Below the pieces are notes generated by a model, which saw nothing but the letters and a program-made list of their open reading frames with translations, ran no database searches and was not told where the DNA came from. The translations under genes were made by a program, and so were the position numbers. Below, one piece after another: positions 27,704 through 36,038 of a stretch of DNA of 52,396 nt. How positions within the stretch are numbered: position 1 is the first letter of the stretch; each line of letters starts with the position of its first letter. The DNA comes from Bacteroidetes bacterium MedPE-SWsnd-G1 (GTDB taxonomy: Bacteria > Bacteroidota > Bacteroidia > Flavobacteriales > Flavobacteriaceae), in contig MPDD01000017.1 of the NCBI GenBank assembly GCA_001874265.1, forward strand, positions 1 to 52,396, read 5' to 3'.

Positions 27704-28558
27704 ATGATTTTAATAGCTGATGGCGGTTCTACAAAAGTAGATTGGATTGTATTAGACAATTCGGGAGAGGTTGAAATGAAAACGCGAACATTGGGGTTAA
27801 ATCCCGCAGTTCTAAGTGTTCAGTCCCTTATTGAGCGAATTACCGACAATGAAGATCTTAAAAAATACGCAGATAAGGTCACAAATATCTATTTCTATGG
27901 AGCGGGTTGCGGAACACCGAAACCAACCTTAGCCCTAAAGAAGGTATTTGAAGATTATTTTGTAAATGCTAAAGCTGTTGTAAAGGAAGATACATATGCG
28001 GCAACATATGCAGCAACTACAGAGCCTGGAATCATTTGTATTTTAGGAACTGGATCTAATAGTAGTTATTTTGATGGTTCAGATGTTCACACTACAGTTC
28101 CATCTTTAGGTTATACCTTAATGGATGAGGCTAGTGGAAATTATTTTGGAAAGAAATTGATTAGAGATTATTTCTACAAGAAAATGCCAGAACATTTACG
28201 TCAAGAATTTGCAAATAAATTCGATTTAAATGCAGATTCAGTAAAGGAGAATATATATAAAAAGGAGAACCCTAATGCGTATTTGGCGCGTTTTGCGGAA
28301 TTCATTTTTAGAAATGAACGAAATGATTATTTTAATTCAGTTCTTAAAAAAGGAATGAAAGATTTCTTTAAAAACAGAATTAAAACATATGATAATCATC
28401 AAGAAGTTCCCGTGCATTTTGTAGGTTCGATCGCTTACTTTTCTTCAGACATTATTTATAAAATGGCAAAAAAATACAATGTTACTATAGGTAATATTGT
28501 ACGAAGACCAATAGACGGTTTGATAGAATACCATCAAAACCTTTTAGAGAAAGTCTAA
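27704..28558 (+). CDS. BadF/BadG-family sugar kinase (N-acetylglucosamine-kinase-like)
   Basis: A 284-residue ASKHA-fold ATPase. The phosphate-1 motif is LIADGGSTKVDWIVLD at the start, and the second glycine motif is ICILGTGSNSSYFDG (about 109-123); VPSLGYTLMDEASGNYFG (about 130-147) is the conserved glucosamine-kinase-type segment. Members phosphorylate GlcNAc, glucosamine or related sugars. It follows gapA by 34 bases. The phosphorylase in the glucan locus releases free glucose that needs a kinase, so a glucokinase-like role is worth considering but is only inference. Its end overlaps the convergent murF by 15 bases. Confidence 0.85.
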   Translation: MILIADGGSTKVDWIVLDNSGEVEMKTRTLGLNPAVLSVQSLIERITDNEDLKKYADKVTNIYFYGAGCGTPKPTLALKKVFEDYFVNAKAVVKEDTYAATYAATTEPGIICILGTGSNSSYFDGSDVHTTVPSLGYTLMDEASGNYFGKKLIRDYFYKKMPEHLRQEFANKFDLNADSVKENIYKKENPNAYLARFAEFIFRNERNDYFNSVLKKGMKDFFKNRIKTYDNHQEVPVHFVGSIAYFSSDIIYKMAKKYNVTIGNIVRRPIDGLIEYHQNLLEKV

Positions 28559-29800
28559 AACCCGTTCTAATGCCATACCACGTGATCCTTTTATTAAGAT
28601 AGTGGAATGTTTAAATGTGGTAAAATCAATATTATTTATAAATTCAGAAAAGCTTTCAAATTTGGAAGCTTTTCTTGTTTTAACTCCTGAAAAATTTTCA
28701 CCAATCAAATATACCTCATCAAATTTCAAAAATTCTGCTAAATCCGATATGGATTGATGCTCTTCACAACTAGTTTCTCCAAGTTCAAACATATCACCAA
28801 GAATTACAATTTTAGAACTATCTTCAATGGTATTGAAGTTATCTAATGCTGCTTTCATGCTACTTGGGTTAGCGTTGTATGCATCAAGAATAATTTTATG
28901 TGATTCTTTCTTTATTATTTGAGACCTGTTATTGGTAGGAATATAATTTTCTAGCGCCTCCTTTATTTTGCTCTTTGGAATTTTAAAATGACTTCCAATA
29001 GTTATTGCAAGTGCAATGTTCACATAATTATATTCCCCTATAAGTTTGCTTTGAATTTCGATTTCATCAAAAGAAACTTTTACAAAAGGAGCGCTATCTA
29101 ATAACTTTATACTCTTGTTAATATTAATGGTTTCTATTTCCCTACTTCGTTTAACTTGGATAGGATCATTTTGATTTATAAAGACTTTACCATTTGAATT
29201 TTTTATAAATTCATAAAGTTCACTTTTACCTTTAATTACTCCATTTACGCCACCAAATCCTTCTAAATGGGCTTTTCCAAAATTTGTGATGAGGCCGTAG
29301 TTCGGTTGTGCAATATTAGATAATAATTCAATTTCATTTAAATGATTGGCTCCCATTTCAACAATTCCTATTTCAGTCTTCTTACTCATGGATAACAAAG
29401 TAAGAGGAACACCGATATGATTATTTAAATTTCCAACAGTTGCTGTACAATTATATTTTTGCTTCAATACAACATGAATCAATTCTTTTGTAGTCGTTTT
29501 TCCATTACTTCCTGTTAAGGCAATAATCGGTATGGATAGATAATTTCGGTGGTATGTTGCAAGTTGTTGTAGGGTTTCTAAAACATTGTCTACTTTAATA
29601 ATATTATCTAATTCTGTTTTTAAATCTTCATCAACAATTGCATATTTGGCTCCGCTTTCTAAAGCTTCTAAAGCAAACAAATTTCCATTAAAGTTTTCGC
29701 CCTTTAACGCAAAGAAAATAGAATTGTTTCTAATTTTACGCGTATCGGTATCAATAACTGGGTATTGTAAAAAAAGTGAGTGGAGTTTTTTTATAGTCAT
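28544..29800 (-). CDS. murF: UDP-MurNAc-tripeptide--D-Ala-D-Ala ligase
   Basis: A 418-residue cytoplasmic ligase that adds D-Ala-D-Ala to the peptidoglycan precursor. It has the N-terminal MurF domain (DTRKIRNNSIFFALKGENFNG), the ATP P-loop ALTGSNGKTTTKE (about 94-106), the NNHIGVPLTLL motif, EMGANHLNEIELL, NYVNIALAI and the C-terminal DAYNANPSSM motif. The length is a little short of the E. coli enzyme but normal for Bacteroidota. It follows gldJ on the same strand, as in other Flavobacteriaceae, but a terminator lies between them. Confidence 0.96.
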   Translation of the reverse strand: MTIKKLHSLFLQYPVIDTDTRKIRNNSIFFALKGENFNGNLFALEALESGAKYAIVDEDLKTELDNIIKVDNVLETLQQLATYHRNYLSIPIIALTGSNGKTTTKELIHVVLKQKYNCTATVGNLNNHIGVPLTLLSMSKKTEIGIVEMGANHLNEIELLSNIAQPNYGLITNFGKAHLEGFGGVNGVIKGKSELYEFIKNSNGKVFINQNDPIQVKRSREIETININKSIKLLDSAPFVKVSFDEIEIQSKLIGEYNYVNIALAITIGSHFKIPKSKIKEALENYIPTNNRSQIIKKESHKIILDAYNANPSSMKAALDNFNTIEDSSKIVILGDMFELGETSCEEHQSISDLAEFLKFDEVYLIGENFSGVKTRKASKFESFSEFINNIDFTTFKHSTILIKGSRGMALERVLDFL

Positions 29801-29810
29801 ATTGTAAAAA

Positions 29811-29837
29811 TAAAAAACCTCGTTGATAAAACGAGGT
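29811..29837 (-). terminator. terminator between gldJ and murF
   Basis: An 8-bp perfect stem (acctcgtt at 29817-29824 with aacgaggt at 29830-29837) and a 5-base loop; on the minus strand it is followed by TTTTTT (29816-29811). It lies 26 bases after the gldJ stop and just 10 before the murF start. Confidence 0.75.
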
Positions 29838-29862
29838 CTTTAATAATATTTTGAGTGTTGTA

Positions 29863-31560
29863 TTATCTTACAACATCAGAATTAAATCGTTTTCTTCGTT
29901 TTGGAGTCATTGGCCCTAAACGGTCTACTGCACATCTAAACCCGATATAACTTGTAGCCATATATTCAGGTAAATGTCTTCTTTGTGCAGGATCTAACCA
30001 ATACTCTCTATCTTGCCAAGAACCACCTTTGTAAACCCTTGATTGATCACTAATCATAGTAGTTCTATTCTCTTCATCATATTGTTGAATCATTAAACCT
30101 TTCTCTCCAATTTCTCTTGGTGTGATAGGAGAGTTGTACATTCTTGGTTTTGTATCTAACTCATCTTCATCTTTTTCGAAATGCTTCGTAGATGCCAATT
30201 CACCATCTCTAGTATTAATATTATAACCCTGATTATAATTTGGACGCATATATGCATCTTCTTTCGTTATAGTCTCTGTTTTTATAGTACCTGGTAAATA
30301 CTTAGCCATAATTTTTCCATTATCTAAAGTATCGTACTCCATATTGTTATAATCCGCTACAACAACTTTTCCATCGCTATCAATCATCTGCTTAGAGAAA
30401 ACATTTCCACGGAAATAATTAAAGTCATTAGCTTCATTGTCAATTATTGGTCGGTAAACATCATTAACCCATTCTGCAACATTTCCAGACATGTCATATA
30501 ATCCATAAGCATTTGGAGGATATTGTTTTATTTGCATCGTGATATCTGCTCCATCACTACTCCAACCAGGTACACCAGAATAATCTCCTCGTCCCTGTTT
30601 GTAATTTCCTAATTGATCTCCAGCACTTCTTCTATCTTTGTTACGTGTGTATTTTCCGTTCCAAGAATATTTTTTACGGCCTCTAATATTATTATATTCT
30701 CTGTTTTCAACATCTGCTTTGGCAGCAAATTCCCATTCCGCTTCAGTAGGTAACCTGAATCCAGGAATCGTTAATCCATCTTCCATTTTTACATGACGTC
30801 CAGAAAATTCACCTCTGTCACCACGTCCCTTAGATTTTCCGTAAGATGGGAGTCCTTTGTCATAAATTGTTGAATCCCCTTCAAATAATAAATAAGGATT
30901 TTCGAAATATACGTCTGTGTCGAATCTGTTTTTTCCAGCTACGCTTAAAGAATCATCTTCATAAATGTTTTTAAGAACTCCTTTATCAATTAAGATACGT
31001 TCATTCGCAATTTCAGTTCTCCATTTACAATAATTAGATGCTTGAATCCAACTAACTCCAACTACTGGGTAATCCTGATAAGAAGGATGTCTTAAGTAAG
31101 TTTTCGTCAATAATTCGTTAAAACCAAGGGCATCCCTCCAAACTAAAGTATCTGGTAACGCCGCTTTATATATATGGTTGTAATTATCATCAGACGAAGG
31201 GAAAACTTGTGCTAACCATTCTAAGTAGAATTTGTATTCTGTATTCGTCACCTCAGTTTCATCCATGTAGAACGAACGAACTTGTTGTTTAACAGGAGTT
31301 GTATTCCAATCAAATACCACATCATCTTGTACACTTCCCATTGTAAAGGCCCCACCTTCTATAAGCACCATGCCTGGAGGTGTTAATTGCCCTTTATAAT
31401 TATTATCGGGTGTAAATCCAGCGTTAGCTTTATCTTTCGAAGACCAACCTGTTAAGGAAGAAACACTTCTTGGATTTCTGTTATGACAACTAATTAAGGA
31501 AACAGTGATAACAGCAATCAAAAGATATTTTGAATTAGCAATTATGTTTTTCATGTTCAT
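29863..31560 (-). CDS. gldJ: gliding motility lipoprotein GldJ
   Basis: A 565-residue lipoprotein required for gliding and for a working type IX secretion system in Flavobacteriia. The lipobox is SLISC. The mature protein has a formylglycine-generating-enzyme-like (FGE/sulfatase-modifying) fold: PPGMVLIEGGAFTMGS, DETEVTNTEYKFYLEWL, PVVGVSWIQASNYCKWR, FRLPTEAEWEFAAKA, YDMSGNVAEWVND and SYIGFRCA. GldJ is a structural member of the family and not a known oxidase. Length fits the family. The start may be ATG 31560 or 31554. It reads away from porV. Confidence 0.95.
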   Translation of the reverse strand: MNMKNIIANSKYLLIAVITVSLISCHNRNPRSVSSLTGWSSKDKANAGFTPDNNYKGQLTPPGMVLIEGGAFTMGSVQDDVVFDWNTTPVKQQVRSFYMDETEVTNTEYKFYLEWLAQVFPSSDDNYNHIYKAALPDTLVWRDALGFNELLTKTYLRHPSYQDYPVVGVSWIQASNYCKWRTEIANERILIDKGVLKNIYEDDSLSVAGKNRFDTDVYFENPYLLFEGDSTIYDKGLPSYGKSKGRGDRGEFSGRHVKMEDGLTIPGFRLPTEAEWEFAAKADVENREYNNIRGRKKYSWNGKYTRNKDRRSAGDQLGNYKQGRGDYSGVPGWSSDGADITMQIKQYPPNAYGLYDMSGNVAEWVNDVYRPIIDNEANDFNYFRGNVFSKQMIDSDGKVVVADYNNMEYDTLDNGKIMAKYLPGTIKTETITKEDAYMRPNYNQGYNINTRDGELASTKHFEKDEDELDTKPRMYNSPITPREIGEKGLMIQQYDEENRTTMISDQSRVYKGGSWQDREYWLDPAQRRHLPEYMATSYIGFRCAVDRLGPMTPKRRKRFNSDVVR

Positions 31561-32145
31561 TTCAACTTTAGGGTTTCATTGAGCCAAATTTACATTAAAT
31601 AAATATCCTCACAAGAATATTTTAAGTTTTATTGGCGTATTCGGTTAATTTTGCAAGTATATAACGATGGTTTTATTTCTTTATTATGTGAGAAGTTGTA
31701 ATCTATTTAAATTACAGATTAAACAGTATGTTTTGAATGTGAATTATTTTATTCCTAAGAAATAGATTACTTTCAGTAGAGTTATGTGTTTTGGATTCAT
31801 ACAATAACTCATCTTGTGCAACGTTATCATTTATTGTAGTAAATGATTCAGAAATGATTTTAGAATTATCCAAATGAAGCGTTAGAAGTGCAGATTCGGA
31901 ATTCTTTAGTCTCAGTTAAATTATTGAAAAATATAGTGAAAGAGTTCTAATCTATTGGTGATTTATCCAAATCTAGTGGTTGAAATGGATTCAACGATTT
32001 GCGAGATAAAACCAGAAAAAAAGTTTATGTATTTAAATTAAATTTAAATAGTAAGCTGTATAGTGTGAAGTCAGAAAAATATAAGAAGTTAGTAATACTT
32101 CAATAAAAAATTAGATATTTGTCAACCCAATAATCAATTTAGTCC
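31561..32145. other. 585-base gene-free stretch between gldJ and porV
   Basis: No reading frame longer than about 42 codons exists here on the plus strand. A 32-codon frame sits at 31667-31765, and a 40-codon frame after a stop codon at 31984-32106 ends in KKLVILQ. The sequence holds the gldJ promoter at its left end. Related Flavobacteriaceae have the sortase gene porU at this point, so the stretch may be a replacement or a decayed remnant. I cannot prove either. Confidence 0.5.
31585..31614 (-). promoter_or_regulatory. promoter of gldJ
   Basis: On the minus strand, TTG (31614-31612), 19 bases, then TAAATTTG (31592-31585): a full match to the flavobacterial -33/-7 consensus. The gldJ start codon at 31560 is 24 bases downstream of the -7 box. 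Confidence 0.65.
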
Positions 32146-33288
32146 ATGAAAAAACTTGGAATTTCGTTAATGGCAATCTTTTTTGCTATTCCAATTATAA
32201 AGGCGCAAAATGAGCCAAATCCTATAACAACGGCGGCTCCATTTTTATTAATTATTCCAGATGCGAGAGCAGGAGGAATGGGAGATGTTGGAGTTGCAAC
32301 TAGTGCAGATGCTAATTCACAGCATCACAATCCGGCTCAATATGCGTTTCTAAATTCTCAATTTGCACTTGGTATAAACTATACACCTTGGATGCGAGAA
32401 TTGGTAAATGATGTCTTTTTGGGAGGAGTTTCATTTGGAAATAGGATTAATGACAGAAGTGCATGGGCCGCAAGTATGAAGTATTTTACTTTTGGTGAAA
32501 TTCAGTTAACGGATGGTTCAGGAAATCCTATTGGAATTGAAAAGCCAAATGAGTTTTCTTTAGATGGAACATATGCCTTGAAATTAAGTGAATACTTTTC
32601 AATGGGTGTAACGATGCGTTACATTAGATCAGATTTTGCTTTAAAATCTACAGATGACCTATTAAATACTGTAAATACCTTTGCGGTTGATATCTCTGGT
32701 TATTATCAATCTGAAGAAGTGAATTATGGCGGTTTTAATGGTCGGTGGAGAGGTGGATTTAATATTGCAAATATTGGACCTAAAGTTACATATTCTGATG
32801 GAGGAAAAGAGAATTTTGTCCCTACGAATTTAAAATTAGGAGGGGGATTTGATTTTATTTTGGATAATTATAATAAGATTTCCGCAACAGCTGAAGTTAC
32901 AAAACTGTTGGTCCCGACGCCTCCTTTAAGAGATGAAAATGGAAATGTAGTAGAAGGAAAAGAAGATGATGTGCCGTTCTTTACAGGAATGTTCCAGTCA
33001 TTTGCAGATGCTCCAGATGGATTTAGTGAGGAAATGGCGGAATTTACATGGGCTTTGGGAGCAGAATATGTTTATAATAATGCTTTTGCGCTTAGAACTG
33101 GTTACTTTCATGAAAGTGATTTAAAAGGAGCACGCCAATTTTTTACCGTGGGTACTGGATTTAAATTTAAAAGTACAAAATTAGATATCTCATATTTATT
33201 TAATGCTTCAGATGTAAATAACCCTTTAGAAAATACGTTTAGATTTTCTCTTGCATTTGACTTTGGAGACTTGTATGAAGATTATTAA
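32146..33288 (+). CDS. porV: type IX secretion outer-membrane protein PorV (LptO)
   Basis: A 380-residue outer-membrane beta-barrel of the FadL-like PorV family. It shuttles T9SS cargo from the SprA translocon to the attachment complex. It has a signal peptide (1-20) and then the family signature PFLLIIPDARAGGMGDVGVATSADANSQHHNPA, with further typical segments YTPWMRELVNDVFLGG and LRTGYFHESDLKGARQFFTVGTGFKF. Length fits. It reads with cdd, 23 bases downstream. The T9SS amylase at 3602-6820 is a likely client. Its usual upstream partner porU is absent here. Confidence 0.95.
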   Translation: MKKLGISLMAIFFAIPIIKAQNEPNPITTAAPFLLIIPDARAGGMGDVGVATSADANSQHHNPAQYAFLNSQFALGINYTPWMRELVNDVFLGGVSFGNRINDRSAWAASMKYFTFGEIQLTDGSGNPIGIEKPNEFSLDGTYALKLSEYFSMGVTMRYIRSDFALKSTDDLLNTVNTFAVDISGYYQSEEVNYGGFNGRWRGGFNIANIGPKVTYSDGGKENFVPTNLKLGGGFDFILDNYNKISATAEVTKLLVPTPPLRDENGNVVEGKEDDVPFFTGMFQSFADAPDGFSEEMAEFTWALGAEYVYNNAFALRTGYFHESDLKGARQFFTVGTGFKFKSTKLDISYLFNASDVNNPLENTFRFSLAFDFGDLYEDY

Positions 33289-33311
33289 GAAATATCTTCT
33301 TATATTATTGC

Positions 33312-33794
33312 ATGAAAAAAATTGAATTAAAGACACCGATCACACTTTATGATTCGGTGGAAGAACTTCCTTTTGATGTTCAAAATTTAATGAACGAAGC
33401 GGTAAAAGCTAGAAATACTGCATATGCACCTTATTCTAAATTTCATGTAGGTACCGCTTTTTTGTTAGAAAATGGAGAAATTATAACGGGTAATAATCAA
33501 GAAAATGCTGCGTATCCTTCTGGTATGTGTGCTGAACGTGTTGCAGTTTGGCAAGCGGGTTCGAGATTTCCTGATGTAAAAATTAAAATCATTGTAATAA
33601 CTGCAAGTTCTAAGAGTAATCCAGTTACCCAACCTGTTGCACCTTGTGGTGGATGTCGCCAAGCATTGTCAGAATATGAGATTAAACAAAATGAAAATAT
33701 TGCTATTTATTTTATGGGAGAAACAGGAAATGTTATAAAAACAGAATCACTTCACGATTTATTACCCTTAGCATTTGACAAATCATTTTTATAG
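33312..33794 (+). CDS. cdd: cytidine deaminase
   Basis: A 160-residue cytoplasmic enzyme that converts cytidine and deoxycytidine to uridine forms. The zinc site is visible: Cys73 and the proton-shuttle Glu75 in MCAERVAV, and Cys112 and Cys115 in PCGGCRQ. The three-cysteine layout is that of the small tetrameric class. Substrate-binding N-E-N appears as NQENAAYPSG. It follows porV by 23 bases, an order known from other Flavobacteriaceae. Its stop is 5 bases from the convergent secreted-protein gene. Confidence 0.96.
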   Translation: MKKIELKTPITLYDSVEELPFDVQNLMNEAVKARNTAYAPYSKFHVGTAFLLENGEIITGNNQENAAYPSGMCAERVAVWQAGSRFPDVKIKIIVITASSKSNPVTQPVAPCGGCRQALSEYEIKQNENIAIYFMGETGNVIKTESLHDLLPLAFDKSFL

Positions 33795-33799
33795 AATAA

Positions 33800-34462
33800 T
33801 TATTCGTCTACTCTTGCTATAGAGAGAGTCGCTTTTGCTCCAGTAGCCAAATTCCATTCATTTGATGAGATAACCTCGCCTTTATCTCCAAAAACCATGA
33901 AAGCGGCCGTATTAGGTCCTGAAGAACCCTGGTTAACTGCCTTAAATGAAATTACATTGAGCCCTTTTTTAAGCGGTAATTTAAACTGCTTAAAAGAAGT
34001 TGTAAGTGTGATATCTCTGATTATTGGTTCATTGTTTAAGTAAATTGTTACAATATCTCCATCAGGGTATTGAAAATCTCGGCAAACAATCGTGGCTGAA
34101 TCGGAAGTACTACTAAATCCACCAAGGTATTGGTCAATTTTGGCATATTGTCTATTGATTTCTGCAATTTCCTTTTTTAATTTTTCTTCATGTACTTTTT
34201 GAGGATCTATTATTCCTTTATTGTTTAATGTTTTTCTAGCTTCAGCATCCAAAATACTCTGTAAAACTAAATCAACTGGAGTTTGATATTTCTCCTCTTT
34301 AGCTTTCATTCCATAAAAATCTGTGTTTGGCTCTGGAACTACAACATTCGGTGCAACTTCAAACGTAGAAGATTTAGGTTTCACTTCTTGCCCAAAAGAG
34401 TTTGAACAGAAAAGGACTGAAGCAAAGCAGAAAAATGTAATTTTAAAAAGGGTGCTATTCAT
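33800..34462 (-). CDS. secreted protein of unknown function
   Basis: About 220 residues when started at ATG 34462 (MNSTLFK), which places a normal signal peptide (ending NSFGQ) at the N-terminus; a frame from 34477 adds only MRIII. The middle is a predicted coiled-coil-like helix rich in Lys and Glu (HEEKLKKEIAEINRQYAKID). The C-terminal half is all-beta, with VCRDFQYPDGDIVTIYLNN, KQFKLPLKKGLNVISFKAVNQG and AAFMVFGDKGEVISSNEWN. I recognise no named family. The beta part reads like a Gly/Asp-turn sandwich. No T9SS tail is present. Confidence 0.8.
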   Translation of the reverse strand: MNSTLFKITFFCFASVLFCSNSFGQEVKPKSSTFEVAPNVVVPEPNTDFYGMKAKEEKYQTPVDLVLQSILDAEARKTLNNKGIIDPQKVHEEKLKKEIAEINRQYAKIDQYLGGFSSTSDSATIVCRDFQYPDGDIVTIYLNNEPIIRDITLTTSFKQFKLPLKKGLNVISFKAVNQGSSGPNTAAFMVFGDKGEVISSNEWNLATGAKATLSIARVDE

Positions 34463-34532
34463 AATTATGATTCTCACTGCAAAAATAAGTTATAATTGTT
34501 TTAGAAATGTTAAGGAAATGAGAAAACTGCTT

Positions 34533-36038
34533 CTAGTTCTTTTTCCAAAAATAAGGGGTAAGTAAAATTAAAACAGTAAAAAGTTCTAACCGGCCTATAA
34601 GCATTAGAAAAGAGGAGAACCATTTGGCTGCTATAGATAAATGAGCAAAATTATCTACTGGGCTAACACTACCTATAGCTGGTCCTATATTACCCAATGA
34701 AGAGGCTGTAGTCCCTATAGCCGAAGTAAAATCTAACCCCAAAAAGGTAAACATAACTGAGCCTAAAATAAAAATAAGCATGTACAACACAAAAAATGAG
34801 AGTATATTAAAAATAATATTCTGATGAATTGCTTTTCCACCGTATCTAACAGGAATAATAGCACTAGGATGCAATAGTTTCTTAAATTCTAAAATGCTAC
34901 TTTTAATCATTGTAATATGTCTTACAATTTTAACGCCACCACTGGTAGAACCGGCAGAACCGCCAATAAAAAAAAGTGAGAAAATAAACATTGTGGCAAA
35001 TGAATTCCACATAGTAAAATCTGCACTAACAAAGCCTGTAGTTGTAAATATTGCGAGAATTTGGAAAGCTGCATGTCTTATTGCACTTTCGAATTCGCCA
35101 TATGGTTTGGGGTGGTCAATAGACGTCTGCAAAGCAGGGTCCTGAAAACTTATTATGATAATTGTTAAAATTACAATCAGCCATAGAGAGCCAAAAAAGT
35201 ACCATTTAAATTCTTCATTGTTTACGACACGACGCCATTTTCCTTTAAACGCGAAATAGGTAACTATAAAATTGGTACCAGCAATAAACATAAAAAATAT
35301 AATTATATACTGCACCATAGGCATATGATTCCAATGGGCTACACTAGCATTTTTGGTGGAAAAACCTCCAGTACTTAATGTAGACATGGCATGATTAATT
35401 GCATCAAACCAAGTCATTCCTGCAATTTTTAATAGGAAAAACTCAGTAATGGTTAATGAAAAATAAATTAGCCAAAGTCGTTTTGCAGTTTCTGTAATCC
35501 TTGGATGCATTTTATCAGCGGAAGGGCCTGGCGCTTCAGCCATAAATAATTGCATACCACCAATTCCTAAAAGAGGTAAAATAGCGATTGTTAAAACAAT
35601 AATTCCCATACCACCAATCCAATGTGTTGCACTTCTCCAAAAGAGAATTCCTTTAGGCATGGCCTCAATATTTTGTAGAATTGATGAGCCAGTGGTAGAA
35701 TAACCAGACATTGTCTCAAAAAAAGCATTTGTAAAACTCGGAATAGCACCTGTAAGTAAATAGGGTAAAGTACCTGTTAGTGATAAGATTAGCCAACCAC
35801 ATGTTACAATAATATAGCCCTCTTTTTTTTGAAGGTTTTTTGGAGCATTTCTATTTGTAAACCACATAGAGAATCCCAACAATATTGTAATTACACCAGC
35901 AGAAAGGATACCCCAATGAGCAGATTCTTCATAATACAAACTAAAGGGATATGCCAATAGCATAAATGCACCGTTTAGCATTGCCGTAAGCCCTAAAAAA
36001 CTAATTATAATTTGATAGTTGAATGATTTCATCAACAA
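34533..36038 (-). CDS. trkH: TrkH-family potassium uptake channel subunit
   Basis: A 501-residue inner-membrane potassium translocator with four M1-P-M2 repeats. Selectivity-filter-like loops are visible: STTGSSILQN, STLSTGGFSTKN, IFTTTGFVSAD and TTASSLGNIGPAIG. The real start may be the third codon (ATG 36032, MKSFNYQI). It is directly adjacent to trkA: the trkA stop ends one base upstream of its start, so both are one transcription unit and form the channel with its cytoplasmic gating ring. Confidence 0.95.
   Translation of the reverse strand: MLMKSFNYQIIISFLGLTAMLNGAFMLLAYPFSLYYEESAHWGILSAGVITILLGFSMWFTNRNAPKNLQKKEGYIIVTCGWLILSLTGTLPYLLTGAIPSFTNAFFETMSGYSTTGSSILQNIEAMPKGILFWRSATHWIGGMGIIVLTIAILPLLGIGGMQLFMAEAPGPSADKMHPRITETAKRLWLIYFSLTITEFFLLKIAGMTWFDAINHAMSTLSTGGFSTKNASVAHWNHMPMVQYIIIFFMFIAGTNFIVTYFAFKGKWRRVVNNEEFKWYFFGSLWLIVILTIIIISFQDPALQTSIDHPKPYGEFESAIRHAAFQILAIFTTTGFVSADFTMWNSFATMFIFSLFFIGGSAGSTSGGVKIVRHITMIKSSILEFKKLLHPSAIIPVRYGGKAIHQNIIFNILSFFVLYMLIFILGSVMFTFLGLDFTSAIGTTASSLGNIGPAIGSVSPVDNFAHLSIAAKWFSSFLMLIGRLELFTVLILLTPYFWKKN

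Noticed and set aside
31667..31765. 32-codon frame in the gldJ-porV gap as a small protein gene
   Set aside because: No promoter fits it, the composition is not distinctive, and a frame of this length is expected by chance in 585 bases.
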